A stretch of 64,000 nucleotides of DNA from Filosporella fistucella. Lineage: Eukaryota; Ascomycota; Leotiomycetes; Helotiales. The position numbers were made by a program, and so were the translations under genes. The first letter of the stretch is position 1; every line of letters begins with the position of its first letter. Below the pieces are notes generated by a model, which did not search any database, was not told the origin of the DNA, and was given only the letters and a program-made list of their open reading frames with translations. Positions 12,001-23,260 of this stretch are shown here, piece after piece. The DNA lies in contig JAQJZZ010000004.1 of assembly GCA_030077755.1 (NCBI GenBank), forward strand, positions 744,001-808,000. The letters run 5' to 3'.

Positions 12001-15000
12001 GCCGAGACCTTTTTGAGTTATTTTCTTTCCGGGTCGGAAATCGTGTGATAACGCGAGGGACGGAGTCCAAGGTAGGCTTGGGAATAAGAATGGGGAGAGG
12101 AGGTGGGAATGATGTAATTATTTTGCTTTTACACGAGGTGAGTAGAGTCGTTTTTTATTGGGTGCCAGATTAAGATTTACAAGTTGTCTTGTCGTTCATT
12201 TGGGAGAGATCGTAAGATGTGTGACATGAGATTAGAGGCTGAGTGAAACAATTGCGAAAGCGAGGCCTTTTCAACTTTTGCTGTATTTGTTACGAGGAGA
12301 ATACACGTGGGTTATTGAGGCTGATGAAGGTCTCGTAATTGTCGTATAGGTTGAAAGCCTACAATTAGGCAGAGCTTGAATTGATCACTTCGTGATATTC
12401 ATGGGCGTTGGATCTCGATGTCTAGTTGCGACTTGATTTCGTCGGTGCTTATTGTACAAGTACGTTGTAGGATGGACTTAACCCATAGTTATCTGTCCTC
12501 TTCACAAAATACTCCACTCCCATCATCTGAAAGTTTTGTCGCATCCATCGTTCCAGAATCATATCATCTCCCAGCCTCATCCACCACTAACGTATCTCCC
12601 AAACGCCCTCCGACTCCTCACAGGAGCGGCTGCATTTATGAGCACGGCAGTTGCAAAAGCAAGCATAAACCTTCTGATTATTATTCATCAGAGTTCTACT
12701 TTCTTATTCCCACATTCCACTTTGTGGGATACTTTGTGGAGAAAAAATGGATGGATTAAAGCCATCGGTATATTCTTTCCCGCCTGGTTCAGACGGCCGA
12801 GGTTTAGGCTTCACGATCATCGAAATGAAAATATTTTCCATAACACAGGTGGGATAATGCATTATTCTCGTACTGTAACCCGATCAGAAACCCGAGTTGC
12901 CCGTCGGAGCCGAGATCTTTTGTATTCGAAAAGTCAAGTTTGCGCGAGAAGTTAAAGTCTCTCTTGGCGTATGAGAATAAATAAACTATATCCCAGAACA
13001 CATATCTAAAACAAAACAAGACTTTCTAAGAGATGACTCGTTTGATCAGCGCCATCAATCCTAAATATATCGATGAAGAAGCCGTTTGATCGCCTCCTCT
13101 TCATCTCATCTTCGCGCTTGGAATTGGTGCTAGATCAATCATGCCTCTGGAGATCAGGAAAAGATTCGTGATAAAAATACTTAAAACGCTTTTCTAGGCA
13201 CAGTACGATACACATGTGTGATCTCCTCTCCACAAGGCGTACGTCCACCTTCCCACCACGACGGAATAACGACCGGGAAGAACACGGAAAATTCACACAC
13301 TTCTCACCCTCATCCCATCTTCCCATCTCACCTAGGTTTCCATCTCCTCCTAGTAAATCCACCTCTCTGTCCCAACGTCCCTCACACACTCTCAAAGTCC
13401 ACTCATCAAAAAGGTGGATATCCTCCGCCAGATGACGCGGCCAGTACAACGAGAATGGTCTTATCCCTGCGCAACACGCGGGAATTAAGCTTGTTACGAC
13501 GTTATTGCCAAGCTGGAGCCGAGGAAGGAGGCTTCCGCGCGTGCAGGACCTGTGGTCTTGTCCTCGTTCTTGGTCCACTCCCTCTTCTGAGTGAGAAGGA
13601 GTTCAATGCGAGTGGGATTCATGTTGCTGTTGCTATTGCTGGTGGGAATGAGACGGATAACTCGGAATTTTCTCTCGCAAAAAAGACAGAGTTTCTAAAC
13701 TTAAAATGGGAATTAGAGTGTTTAGGTAGAGGGCATGGTAGATAGACAGACGGAGAACATAGACAGGGAATTTCCTGAGCTACTACTAAGCCAAGACCCA
13801 TACATACCTTTAACAACCATCCCAAGAGCCTTGGTACAAAGTAACCTTAATCCACTCACAAAGCTTCCCTACCCGAGTCTGTAATTGATTAATGACAATC
13901 CTGGCTTGGCAGTTTCTTGGACACCATCAGTACCTCCCCGCCTGGGTTTTTGCGGTCTTGGCTGTGACTGATGCCCAGAGAAGGGATATTTTGCTTAGCT
14001 GCCCCTTGGCGGGTGGCAGCAAAATGGGTTTCTAGCGATGGGCTGGGAGATTCTCCGCTGATGTGTGAGGGTTGAGGTTTTGGGTGCCCGGTGTGAGAGA
14101 TTGATTGATTGAGTGTGAGAAGTTGGGAAGTAGGTTTATGAACATTACTGATCTTTTACCAATTGTTTCTGAGTTCGAATATCTAAGATTAGTTGTAATG
14201 CTCTTTCTACACAAAACACAGCTGCAGAAGAGCCCGTCTGTGATTATATTTTCGGCATGTTATGATGAGGGACGAGATGTCAAAGTATTTTGGCATGAGA
14301 TAAGGTTATTCGGAAAGCCGGATGGATGAGTAGTTTTTAAAAAATGCAGAATTAAGTTTCGAGAAGTGGTACCCGATTGATCGTATGTTAAGGATGCTTT
14401 GGCTTGTGGTAATTTATGCTTTTCGTATTTCGCTTTTATGGTTTTCTCGTACAGTTTTGAGGCATGGCATCTACAGTTATACGAGGGGCATTTGGCGCGG
14501 TGACAAGCTTCACAGCAGCTGTGAGTGTAGTATGCTGTACTTGTCGAGATGAAGTTTGTTTAATCTTTTCGAATGCCTTTACGTGAGAGGGATTTAGTGT
14601 TACCGTTTCTAACATTAGTTTAACGTTTGTTGACGGCTGCTATTTGATGCTTAGTTCCAAGGCGACAGGCATCTAGAGTAGGTAGGAATGTCGAGTAGAG
14701 ATGAAAACAGCGTTGAATACAATAGGAGAAATATGACCTTAGCTTTGAAAATTTTGCGAAGCAATAGATCGTGCTGTCTTGGTAGCAGTCTCTTGAGCGC
14801 AGCAAGCCAGATGCCGTTTTCATACCTTCACCATGCAATTTGCTAAGTGGTAGGACTGAAGGTCATAAATTCGATGATTTCTAACTTTCGATTTCATGGT
14901 CTGGCGCCCTGGTGTATATACCTAGGTCTTCTGGTGATCTGGCAGACATTTGTATGGAACTATAGGTGCTAAAACGATGATTCTCCTATATCTATTGTGA

Positions 15001-15004
15001 CTAG

Positions 15005-15460
15005 ATGAGGCTGCAACATATCATAAAGGACGTATTCAATCGGCATGGTTTCAATACAGACACAATGTCGATCACCCTATCTAGGCAACATTATAACTTT
15101 GCTCAGAGCCGCCCACGAGGTTATATTTTGCAATTTTTGAAAAGTAGAAGCTTCGTAGCAGGTAGCACCACCTCCCTTTTTGACGTGCCTCATGTCATTA
15201 GCAAGCCCATAATTATATATGAATCAAAGGTGCTTTTTCTATTCTTTGAAAAACATATATTACTTTTGGATAAGATAGATCCCGAGGTTGGTGGAACTAT
15301 ATTTGCCTTGTGGTTCAGAACCCGAATGGTGGAGCATGGAAGGTTTACAGTAGAGTCAATCTGGTTAGAGGTTTGGAGGCATGGATGTGATGGGATTGTA
15401 TTATCTTCACTGGAGAAATCTTTGGATTCACTTGGACAGCGATTTGTAGTGTATCTCTGA
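15005..15460 (+). CDS. Low-confidence hypothetical ORF, 151 aa
   Basis: An uninterrupted ATG-initiated frame of 151 aa lies convergent to the SET-MYND gene, about 200 bp beyond that gene's stop. The product is mildly hydrophobic in its middle (residues about 65-85), has no signal peptide, and shows no motif or family I recognise. It has no introns and no obvious promoter. It could be a spurious frame in the 3' flank, and I cannot tell which. It is listed only because it is the longest ATG-started frame in this stretch. Confidence 0.2.
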   Translation: MRLQHIIKDVFNRHGFNTDTMSITLSRQHYNFAQSRPRGYILQFLKSRSFVAGSTTSLFDVPHVISKPIIIYESKVLFLFFEKHILLLDKIDPEVGGTIFALWFRTRMVEHGRFTVESIWLEVWRHGCDGIVLSSLEKSLDSLGQRFVVYL

Positions 15461-15661
15461 TTTTCCTAAATACTTCAGGTGCCGCTTCGTAAAAGAAGGA
15501 AGTATTCACCGTAGCAGGCCAAGACCTAGATCAACTTGTAAACACAAAGTCTATGAAGATCTGGCGGATTTCGGTGTCATCAAGAATCCCAGTGCCATAT
15601 GATCCTGAGTCAACACTCAAAGCCTGAATTGGGCGAAAGTACTAAGAAACCATATCCATAA

Positions 15662-17531
15662 TTATGTGGCTGCCTCAGAAGCCTCCTTCACACACCTAGA
15701 ACACATACAATCCGTGTCGAGCCAGCTTCTCATCAAAGCGCGGCGCTGAGGTACCGGTAATGCCTTCACCTGTTTTGGCTCAAGGTACGTAACGCAGATT
15801 TCCTCTCCTGCCTTGATATTACGCATAGCCTGCATATGTAACTCGCAGTATCGGGTGACTGTGGCCGTTTCCATGGAACTGTTGGGGTCACAACTGTGGT
15901 TAAACCAACTATAACTTGGTGATAGCGAACTATTGGGGAAACCTCCAGGGTAGCTGCTGCAGTTGTTCTTGATACGTGCCCTACGACGTATCAATATCTC
16001 ATCATTTCCATCAGAGAAGGAATGAAACTCACCAAGCGGTCAACAAAACCCAAGTGTCAAATCGAAGATCGGCCCATACATCAATACCCAAGATTTGACA
16101 AACGGTGATCGGTCCCTTAACCATTCCTTCGAAACTCCAAAACAACTCAGCCGACTCATTTGGCATGAGTGGAGCGATATTGGGGTGTTCAAGTGGAGAA
16201 CAGCCAGATTTAAGACACATAGCTAGGACTCTAATCAAGAATACTGGTATAAAACCAGGAAAGCCGAAGTTCGATTCTCCATAATCATTAGTGAGCCTGT
16301 CTGGCCAGCCCGTCAATCGCTCCAACTCCGTCTTTCCATCAACGACGCCCTTTCCTTCATCTTTACCACCATATGCCTGATGAGCTGCATTGATGACAGA
16401 GGAGAAATCCTTGTTACAGATTGCAGAATGGTAGAACTCTCGAGCAATTCGTTCACATGACTTACTGCAATACTTGTAGATATTACAGCAATCCATATGG
16501 CGGACTTCCACGCAAGCTGCCAGAGATCTGAAGCAGTTCCCACATTGTGTAGCTGGTTGCTCGATGGAAACGGCGAATGGATGAGATTCCTGCAGGAAGA
16601 TTTCTCCTTTGCGGATATCACGAGTAGCGAATACGCCACAGCAAGTAAGCTCAGCACCTTTTTCTTTCGTGCCTGCAATTTTAGACTCGCGGATCTCAAT
16701 GCAGTCGGACACCTTCTTCAAAGACTTGTTGGCTTTCTTGATGAAGGCCTTTGATCTGGTACTTGCGGAAGTTGGAATCCAGGGATAGGTGCGTTGCCAA
16801 ACAAAGCCGAAGCTGGCACGCTGTTTTTGCTCTGTGAAATCCAGCCCACGGCTCTTGCAAAGCTTGGCGTGATCGTCGAACTGCTTCTGGATGAGAGGGA
16901 GGCGAGTTCGGAAGGAATCATCCTCGGGGTAAAGCAGTCTTGCCTTGTTGCAGATTTTGATGGCGTCTACAAAGTTGTGAATAGACCACGCGGATTGAAT
17001 GAGAACATGGTAGCTGTAATTGTGTTTAGCTTTGAGTATTGAGTACTATATGGCTCATGGTGTAGACAGACCTGGTTTTTCTGGCCTTTTCCATCGCCGT
17101 GTAGGTAACATTCACAAGAACTTCTTTAGGGCAATATTCATAAAACTCCCCCTTGGCAGAAGCATGCATAGCACAAATGAATCGCACCATATGGCTGAGT
17201 GCACAGTCTTCAGGCTTGGCTGTGGGGTTTAGTCCAGCTTCACAGAGCATAATAGCCTTGTAAGCATCTCCAGCTGCCAGTTCAGGATAGCCAATATCAA
17301 GAAGATATTGTCCTCGAAACAACCAGTACATGGGCAAGTATGGTACATCTAGAATATCCTTTGTGATTTCTTGGATTCTTTTTATCGCATACTTAAGTCT
17401 CTAGAACGAAGCATTAGCAAAGAGATCAAGATGGGGAGCATATGACTTGCATCTTGAGGGAGTGTGTCTCTTCCACTGCTCAAACTATCCTCACTGGGTA
17501 TCCAGGAGGAGGAATCCCAATTTTGATCCAT
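15662..17531 (-). CDS. TPR-like/SET-MYND domain protein (SMYD-like lysine methyltransferase)
   Basis: Four exons give 569 aa: 17531-17451, 17400-17072, 17013-16033 and 15980-15662. The introns are 17401-17450, 17014-17071 and 15981-16032, and all phases agree. The first intron is of the GC-AG type. The ATG at 17531 is the first in frame. Residues about 30-130 are helical and TPR-like (FRGQYLLDIGYPELAAGDAY). The SET domain starts near residue 260 (GVFATRDIRKGEIF) and is split by a MYND-type zinc finger with Cys294, Cys297, Cys313, Cys319, Cys323, His332 and Cys336. The catalytic SET core has NHSCDPN at 491-497, then ICVTYLEP and a post-SET CMCSRC near 555-560. SMYD-like proteins methylate lysines of histones or other proteins using S-adenosylmethionine; the substrate here is unknown. 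A canonical TTAAAGTTT motif lies 62 bp upstream of the ATG. Confidence 0.85.
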
Positions 17532-17592
17532 GATATCAGATCGATATGATTTAATATCGTGGCGTTGTGGATGTTGCACAGGCAAGTTATGT

Positions 17593-17601
17593 TTAAAGTT
17601 T
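17593..17601 (+). promoter_or_regulatory. Canonical WOPR/Wor1-type motif TTAAAGTTT
   Basis: TTAAAGTTT is the published core for Wor1/Ryp1-class WOPR proteins. Here it lies about 60 bp upstream of the SET-MYND ATG and within about 13 kb of a WOPR gene. Such nonamers occur by chance in AT-rich fungal DNA, and Pac2-branch proteins may have a different preference. Confidence 0.25.
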
Positions 17602-17640
17602 GAGAAATCAGGATATCTTGTGATTCAGGACATTTTAGTA

Positions 17641-17699
17641 TCAATCGCTTGCGGCAGTATCGATCCCTTTGCGGTGGTTTCGATCGCTTTGCGGCCGTA
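17641..17699 (+). repeat. Three-unit 19-20 bp tandem repeat
   Basis: The units run 17641-17659, 17660-17679 and 17680-17699, each close to TCGATCGCTTTGCGGCCGTA. Another TCGA follows the last unit. The array is about 110 bp upstream of the SET-MYND start, so it may be part of its promoter. Copy number may vary between strains. Confidence 0.55.
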
Positions 17700-18377
17700 T
17701 CGAAGACTACCAGCTTTGGACACCCAAAAAGGCAATAGAAAATATGTGTGAGTTCATATGAGGACAGTAAACTACTTCTATTTCTTTACGAGCGCTGTGA
17801 TTAGCGTTTGGTGATAGGAATCCTACACTTGTTACACATTGGATCACAGCACTTTCAAACATCTTGAAGGATGGGAGAGAGGTCAATAGGCTAGAACCAA
17901 GATGAGATAGAGTCTCTCCAGTGCTTTGTCTTGCTCAAATACACCTAAATCAAATAGCAAATACCTCTGTGCTTCCTTTCTCGAGACTTGTTCCTGTATG
18001 TGTGTAACAGGCTGCTAGGAAACATGTGAAGTAAGTGTCAGTCAAATTAAGACTGCTGATATTGTGTGTGGGGTGGTGATTTTCGTGACAAGCGTGACTG
18101 GGAATCCTTTCGAAGGACAATGTCTTAGAAGATATGTGATCAAAAAAGGATTTCTCAAACTTTCCCTGATGCATGAAGAAATGCAAAAACAGAACATTAA
18201 AAAGAGCCTGATGCCATCTATAACGTGGGTTCAGAACACCATCCGACAGCCAGCTCACTTTCTAAACATGCTTGCCAAGGCAAATGCAGACCTGTTAATC
18301 ATATACCAATACGCACCCCAATCACTATTTGTACTTGTACATCAGGCTACTCCTTTATATGTCTGTAAGGGAGGAGC

Positions 18378-19413
18378 CTAATAATCTCCTCGGCCGCCTC
18401 CGCCACTTCGAGCACGCTTTTTGTCTCCGTGTTGCTTCTTGAGCTTTAGTCTGACGATATTTTCAGACTTTTTACTGCAGAACGTGAAATGTTAGCATCT
18501 TTCTGATAGAGGACATATAAAGAAAGCACTTGCTTTTTGAAGTACAAAATACAGCCCGAAATTCCTCGGCGTAGTCACTTCTTCGAATCCCTTTTCGACC
18601 CTTCATCTTGAGCTCCCGGGCTTTATCTCTCTCCGTACGGGTTGCCGTACATTCCTCTATCCGTTCTAGATGCCTCTTGAAACGAGCCTCTTTCTTCCTT
18701 GTTACCTTTTCACGCTTCAAGCAATTCAGGTGTCTTGTAAATACAGCATCGTCCATTTTCTTAATTTTCATCTCACCTATCAAACCATGACCAATTCTCC
18801 ACTGCCTAATGCAGATAAGACGTGAACATGCATCACATGTCAAGATAATATATGAGAAACATGTACTTACAGTGCCTCTACTCTTTTCTTTTGCTCAAGT
18901 GATGTTATTCCTGGGACACTCTTCTTGTAGATAGCTACAATCTCATCGTACAGTCTGTCATGAGTTTCGTCCTTGTTTTGGGTCCGGTTCCTATGGGCAT
19001 CACAATGTATCCTGATTGAGTCGGAAGAGGCCACATAGTATCTGTTGTTGGCTAAGCCCTGATGAATGACTTTCGGCAGGTAGCCTCTAAGCGCATGCAT
19101 TTGCCAGGTAGTGGTGGCTTTGGAGGATGTTCTGAAGACAACTTTAGTAAGATACGATATTTAGTTCTGGATGATCACACTTGTTGGTTTTCTGTCCACC
19201 TGCACCACTGGCCTTCACATATTCGGTCGTGGCTAATTTCTCGGGGAGGCTAGACTTTTTGAATTGTTGATACCACTCGCGAGCAGCGTCTAGATCTGCA
19301 GCTTCACTTTCCGAGCCCGAACATGATGAGTACCTTTGTCGATTTGCTATCTTTACGAACTGTGTCTGAAGGTCGGTGGTCCAAAGAGACTTCAAAGTTT
19401 GGCGTGATAGCAT
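18378..19413 (-). CDS. RF-1-domain (GGQ) protein, mitochondrial release/rescue factor-like
   Basis: The conserved model has exons 19413-19181, 19131-18871 and 18474-18378 and encodes 196 aa. It uses intron 19132-19180 and a 396 bp intron at 18475-18870. An alternative adds exon 18805-18530 (276 nt, phase 2 on both sides), giving 288 aa. The N-terminus is basic and Ser/Arg-rich, like a mitochondrial presequence. The class I release-factor signature GAGGQKTNKTSSKATTTW has its GGQ at residues 72-74, the loop that triggers peptidyl-tRNA hydrolysis. There is no codon-recognition domain, so it resembles the C12orf65/Rso55 ribosome-rescue group rather than full-length RF1. The C-terminus is basic (RLKLKKQHGDKKRARSGGGG), as usual for that group. 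The ATG at 19413 is the first in frame. It is head to head with Nab3 across 843 bp. Confidence 0.85.
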
Positions 19414-20256
19414 GGTTGCTTTGATGGTATGGGAATCCCGATAATGAAGGTGAAAGTCAAAGGAAGAAACAGTGGCAGCAGCAAGAATCAAGTGCCAAGG
19501 GTTAATTGAAGATCAAAAATTGAGATAATTGTGTGATTGCTCAAATGCAAACGAGAAGGAATGGGGGAAGGCGGACAGCTTCAAGTTCACACCTACTACC
19601 CCTCGTCAGAAAAAGCAAAGCAACTGTTTCTGCAGAATATCCGGAAGAAAGATTGTAACTGCATACAATTGACGCCTTGCATGCGCCATGAGCTTTTATT
19701 ACAATATGCCTTTGTGATATGGATGCGAGATGTGATGTTAGTGTTTGTTGGTTATGTGATGATTCACCCAACTAGGCTTAGCCCCTCAGTGGCTTGGCGA
19801 AGAAAATCTTCATACGATTTTGTCAGCCTTGAGGCTCTGTCCCGTCTCTTCCTCTGCTACCCCATTCGCATTCCTCAACGTCGTCCATCTACGACTTTGA
19901 GCCACTATCGCGACTGAATATCGCAGACATCAGATCGCAGCAGAGGTCGCATACTTGTTTGCGACATCGCACGAGAGTTTTCAAATCCTCTTTCGAGTTC
20001 ACTTTCCCGACCACTTTCCATTCGACTTGCCACCCCCGCCCACTTTACCCTCCATATTCATTCCATCTGTTCCTTCCCATCCGCTGCTGAATATCCCATT
20101 TTGATATCTACCCACCCACCTCTTTCTTGTAATACTGGACAACACTCGACAAACTCGACACGAAAATACACGTCCACCCACCTAAGATATCGCCCACCCC
20201 ATATCTACCTACCCATTTCACACGTCCCTCTCTCCCATGATCTGAACAAAGCATTC
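19414..20256. promoter_or_regulatory. Divergent promoter region, RF-1-domain gene and Nab3
   Basis: An 843 bp gap between two outward-facing genes. It holds both promoters and a pyrimidine-rich leader before Nab3 (about 19980-20240: CCACCCACCTCTTTC-like). The Nab3 frame stays open back to a TTG at 20101 but has no ATG before 20257. Confidence 0.5.
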
Positions 20257-22939
20257 ATGACTCCAGAGGCGCCCGAGTTCCATACAAAGCCATTGTCACC
20301 ACTTTCTCCTTTGCCAGTCTACCCGCCTGAGCCATCGAAGATACCCGTTCTTCAAAACCAGATCGACCCAATATTCAACATGACGTCTACCCATCTTGAG
20401 ACTGAGCCGACCAACCCTGCTGTTGTAGCTGCCACAAACCCACATTCAGAACCCAATCTTGAGCCTGCGGATGCAGAGCAAAACTCTCCTTCTGCAGACT
20501 CGAACTTCTCTGACGCATACAAAGAAGAACCCCAAGAATCGCGCACAGAGACGAAGAGTCAGGATGACGAACAAGGCTCTGAAGCCAGCGACGACTATGG
20601 CATGGCGTTTGACTCGGACAAGGAGGAGAACGCAGATAATCAGGATGTAACACAGCCAATTTCTCAACCAGATTCGCACGTTTTGCCTGAATCTCAATCA
20701 CAGATTGCTGTACCATCTCTTCCCACTTCCATCGATGCCTCTCCGACCTCTGTCTCTCAAGCAGGGCAATCCATCCAATCTACCCTTACCAGTCCTCCCA
20801 AGTTAGATGATGTCGCAGCTGCCATTCAAGATATCAAAGCCGAAGAGAACTTTGACACGACAAACCCCAATACCCAAGCCCAAACTTATGAGGATATTGC
20901 AAGCGGAGGCATAGATATTCAACAGCTGCTAGACAATATCACAGCCAACGCCGAGAAGAAAGAATCTGCAGCAGTTGCGGAAGACCCATCTACCAATGCC
21001 CCAACACCCGTATTGAAAGCCACTTCTGGTCTTCCTACCCATTCAAGTCTTCCACCACGCCCAAATATCCCCCAGAAGCGCCAGTATGAGGATATTCAAA
21101 CTTTTCATCCTGGAGTTAAAGGCCTTCCACCAGCCTCAAGCTCCTATAGACCACCTGGAGTCATAATTGCTGCCGGAGCTCCAGGCACATATACTGATCC
21201 TAGAGGTGGCCTTCCTCCCCCACCCTCTGCCTCTTTCCAACCCCCTTCCCTCCCCACTGCTAGTCCCATCAGCCAAGCTTCATTTGGGCAAAACAATAGG
21301 TCATCTATGCAAGGCCATCAGACAAGATCCATTAGTTCTCAAGATGAAGCTGACGCTGAACTAGATGCGAAGTGGGGACCGGAAATTCAGAAGATCTACG
21401 ACAAATTCCTTGATGATGAGCGAATGTATGTTACGGAAGGTCTTTGGGATAGATTTCCAAATGGTTCAAGATTGTTTATTGGTAAGTTGGAAGTCATTAG
21501 TGGTCTCTTCCTAGGCTAATTGTTGGGTAGGAAACCTCCCGAGTGAAAAGGTTACGAAGCGAGACATCTTTCATGTTTTTCACCCTTATGGAAAGATTGC
21601 TCAAATATCGATCAAAAATGCATATGGCTTTGTACAGTTTCATGATACTTCTGCTTGTTATACAGCTTTAGATCGAGAGCAGGGAGCGGAAGTCAGAGGG
21701 AAGAGAATACGTAAGCTCAGTCTCTACTGCGCAAGCAAACACTAACACGATGCAGATCTCGAGATTTCAAAGCCACAAAAGAATACTCGCAAAGCAGACC
21801 CCGCAACTTCCGGTAGATCCAGATCACCAGATCATCATAATAGAGGAGATATGGGGACCCGCGGAGGCCGAGGTCGAAATGGTGACCGATATGATGCTAG
21901 ACCCTCTCCGCAAATGCGCCAAGATGAATATGGTCGCCCCTTGAGAGTTCGAGACGACTATAGACCTGGCTCTGGACCTGTGAGATCTCCTCCCCGCCAT
22001 AGCAGAGATGACTATACTTCTCGAGGACGGGATCAATATGGTGGACGAGATAGACGCCGCAGCCGCTCTCCCTCTCCCAATGGTTACAGAGATGGCCGAT
22101 ATAGGGAGAGGAGCTTGAGCCCGAGACTGAGAGAGGCGAATGAGGATGCAGACTTGCAAATTCCAAGACGCGACCCCAGAAATATTCCCGACGTTCAGAT
22201 CATATTGATGGACCAGCTCGATCGTCAATTTGTGTCCTGGGTTGAGAACGAGATGAGAGGTCGTGGCATTAAGGTTGAAGTCATGTTCCTCAATCCACGT
22301 CTTCCTCTTCAAGCAGTGATCAGAAGACAAATCCTCGAAGGTGTCCATGCCGTATCAAAGCTAGACATGAGATCCCAGAACACAAGCAAGATCCCACTTC
22401 AAGTCTTTGATCGACAAGCTGGTGCCAACAACATTCGATTTGATGAGTATCAAGATCTTGACCCAAAGATCGCAGCTGAGCTCGTTCTTCGCGCAAAGCA
22501 AACCCAGGTTCCAGCTCAACAACCACAGCCAACATACCAAGCACCTCAATACGGAGCTCCCCAATCATACGCCCCTCAACCAGCTGTTCCTGCACCACAA
22601 TCCTACCAACAGCCCGCCGCTCCAGTCATCAACACCCAAAACCTCGCCAGCATGGTCGGTCAACTCGATAACGCTACTCTCCAAAAGCTTCTCGGGTCCT
22701 TGAATCCTCAAGCACAGAATGCACCCGCCGCCGCAGCTAATTCCGCTATCGATCTCGCTGGCATTCTTGGTGGACTGATGCCGCAACAGAGTCAACAGGG
22801 ATATCAACAGCCTGCTGACCCCTATGCGAACTCGCAAGCACAGAACTATAACCAACCTCAAGCTGCACAACCTGCGCCTCAGCAATCCGCTCAACAGGTT
22901 CAGAATATCATGGCGCAGTTGGCTAGGTATAGACAATAG
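20257..22939 (+). CDS. NAB3: Nab3-like nuclear RNA-binding protein
   Basis: Three exons (20257-21481, 21531-21710, 21756-22939) encode 862 aa, with introns of 49 and 45 bp and consistent phases. A later ATG at 20380 could be used instead. The N-terminal 400 residues are acidic and Pro/Ser-rich, as in Nab3. A single RRM occupies about residues 404-475: RNP2 is LFIGNL, RNP1 is NAYGFVQF, and it ends in RIHLEISKPQ. An Arg/Gly/Ser-rich stretch follows (RGGRGRNGDRYD). Next is the conserved RDPRNIPDVQIILMDQLDRQ block and a Gln/Pro/Ala-rich low-complexity tail ending in a helical LARYRQ. In yeast, Nab3 binds UCUU-type sites and works with Nrd1 and Sen1 in termination and decay of non-coding RNA. That role is inferred by homology. 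Confidence 0.88.
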
Positions 22940-23260
22940 TTTCGTCTTCTCCTTTCCAGACATATTTAGAGAATCCCCTTTTTCAGAGGAGAAGGAGAAT
23001 GGCGTTTGGTGCATCATATGGAGTGGAACGGAGAGGTGTTATTGGACTATGCTTTGGAGGGGCTTTAACATGCGTTGCATTGCTTGCGGGGCTTTCTATC
23101 TTATGGTACAGAGGGAAGAGTATGGTACAAGAGTTTCTCCCTTAAAGGACCTTTACCTAGGTTCTTCTCTTTCTTTCCAACGCCGCTCTATTCTGTGATA
23201 ATGGGAGCTTTTTACCTACCATGTACATAGTCTTGTTAGAAAATGATACGAATACTCTTA
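22940..23260. other. Convergent intergenic region, Nab3 and LETM1 genes
   Basis: A 321 bp space between two convergent stop codons holds both 3' UTRs. I see no coding sequence. The right part is purine/TG-rich. Confidence 0.6.

Larger units (their letters stand above)
8701..15661. other. Gene-free region upstream of the Pac2-type gene, distal part
   Basis: About 7 kb with no convincing gene. The longest frames (11599-12048, 13218-13745, 12418-12759) have low-complexity products, lack clear starts or splice continuity and match no family I know. One ATG-initiated frame at 15005-15460 is listed separately with low confidence. A 16 bp perfect palindrome lies at 9045-9060. WOPR-like TTAAAGTT and TTAAAGTG motifs lie at 10668-10675 and 10679-10686. 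The distal end is the 3' flank of the SET-MYND gene. Confidence 0.5.
17532..18377. other. Intergenic region between SET-MYND and RF-1-domain genes
   Basis: About 850 bp separate two minus-strand genes. It should contain the SET-MYND promoter and the 3' flank of the RF-1-domain gene. A WOPR-type TTAAAGTTT is at 17593-17601, and a three-unit 19-20 bp tandem repeat is at 17641-17699. No convincing coding frame is present; the 17950-18258 frame has no family resemblance. Confidence 0.6.

Noticed and set aside
11599..12048. 149 aa frame in the Pac2 upstream desert
   Set aside because: No ATG at the start of the frame, pyrimidine-driven Ser/Pro/Leu composition, no domain.
13218..13745. 175 aa frame with a CRTCG cysteine cluster
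   Set aside because: Does not start at an ATG, no zinc-finger spacing is completed, and an equally open antisense frame overlaps it.
18475..18528. GC donor (GCAAGT) for the last intron of the RF-1-domain gene
   Set aside because: It gives phase 1 and a premature stop; the GTGCTT donor two bases further keeps the conserved C-terminus in frame.
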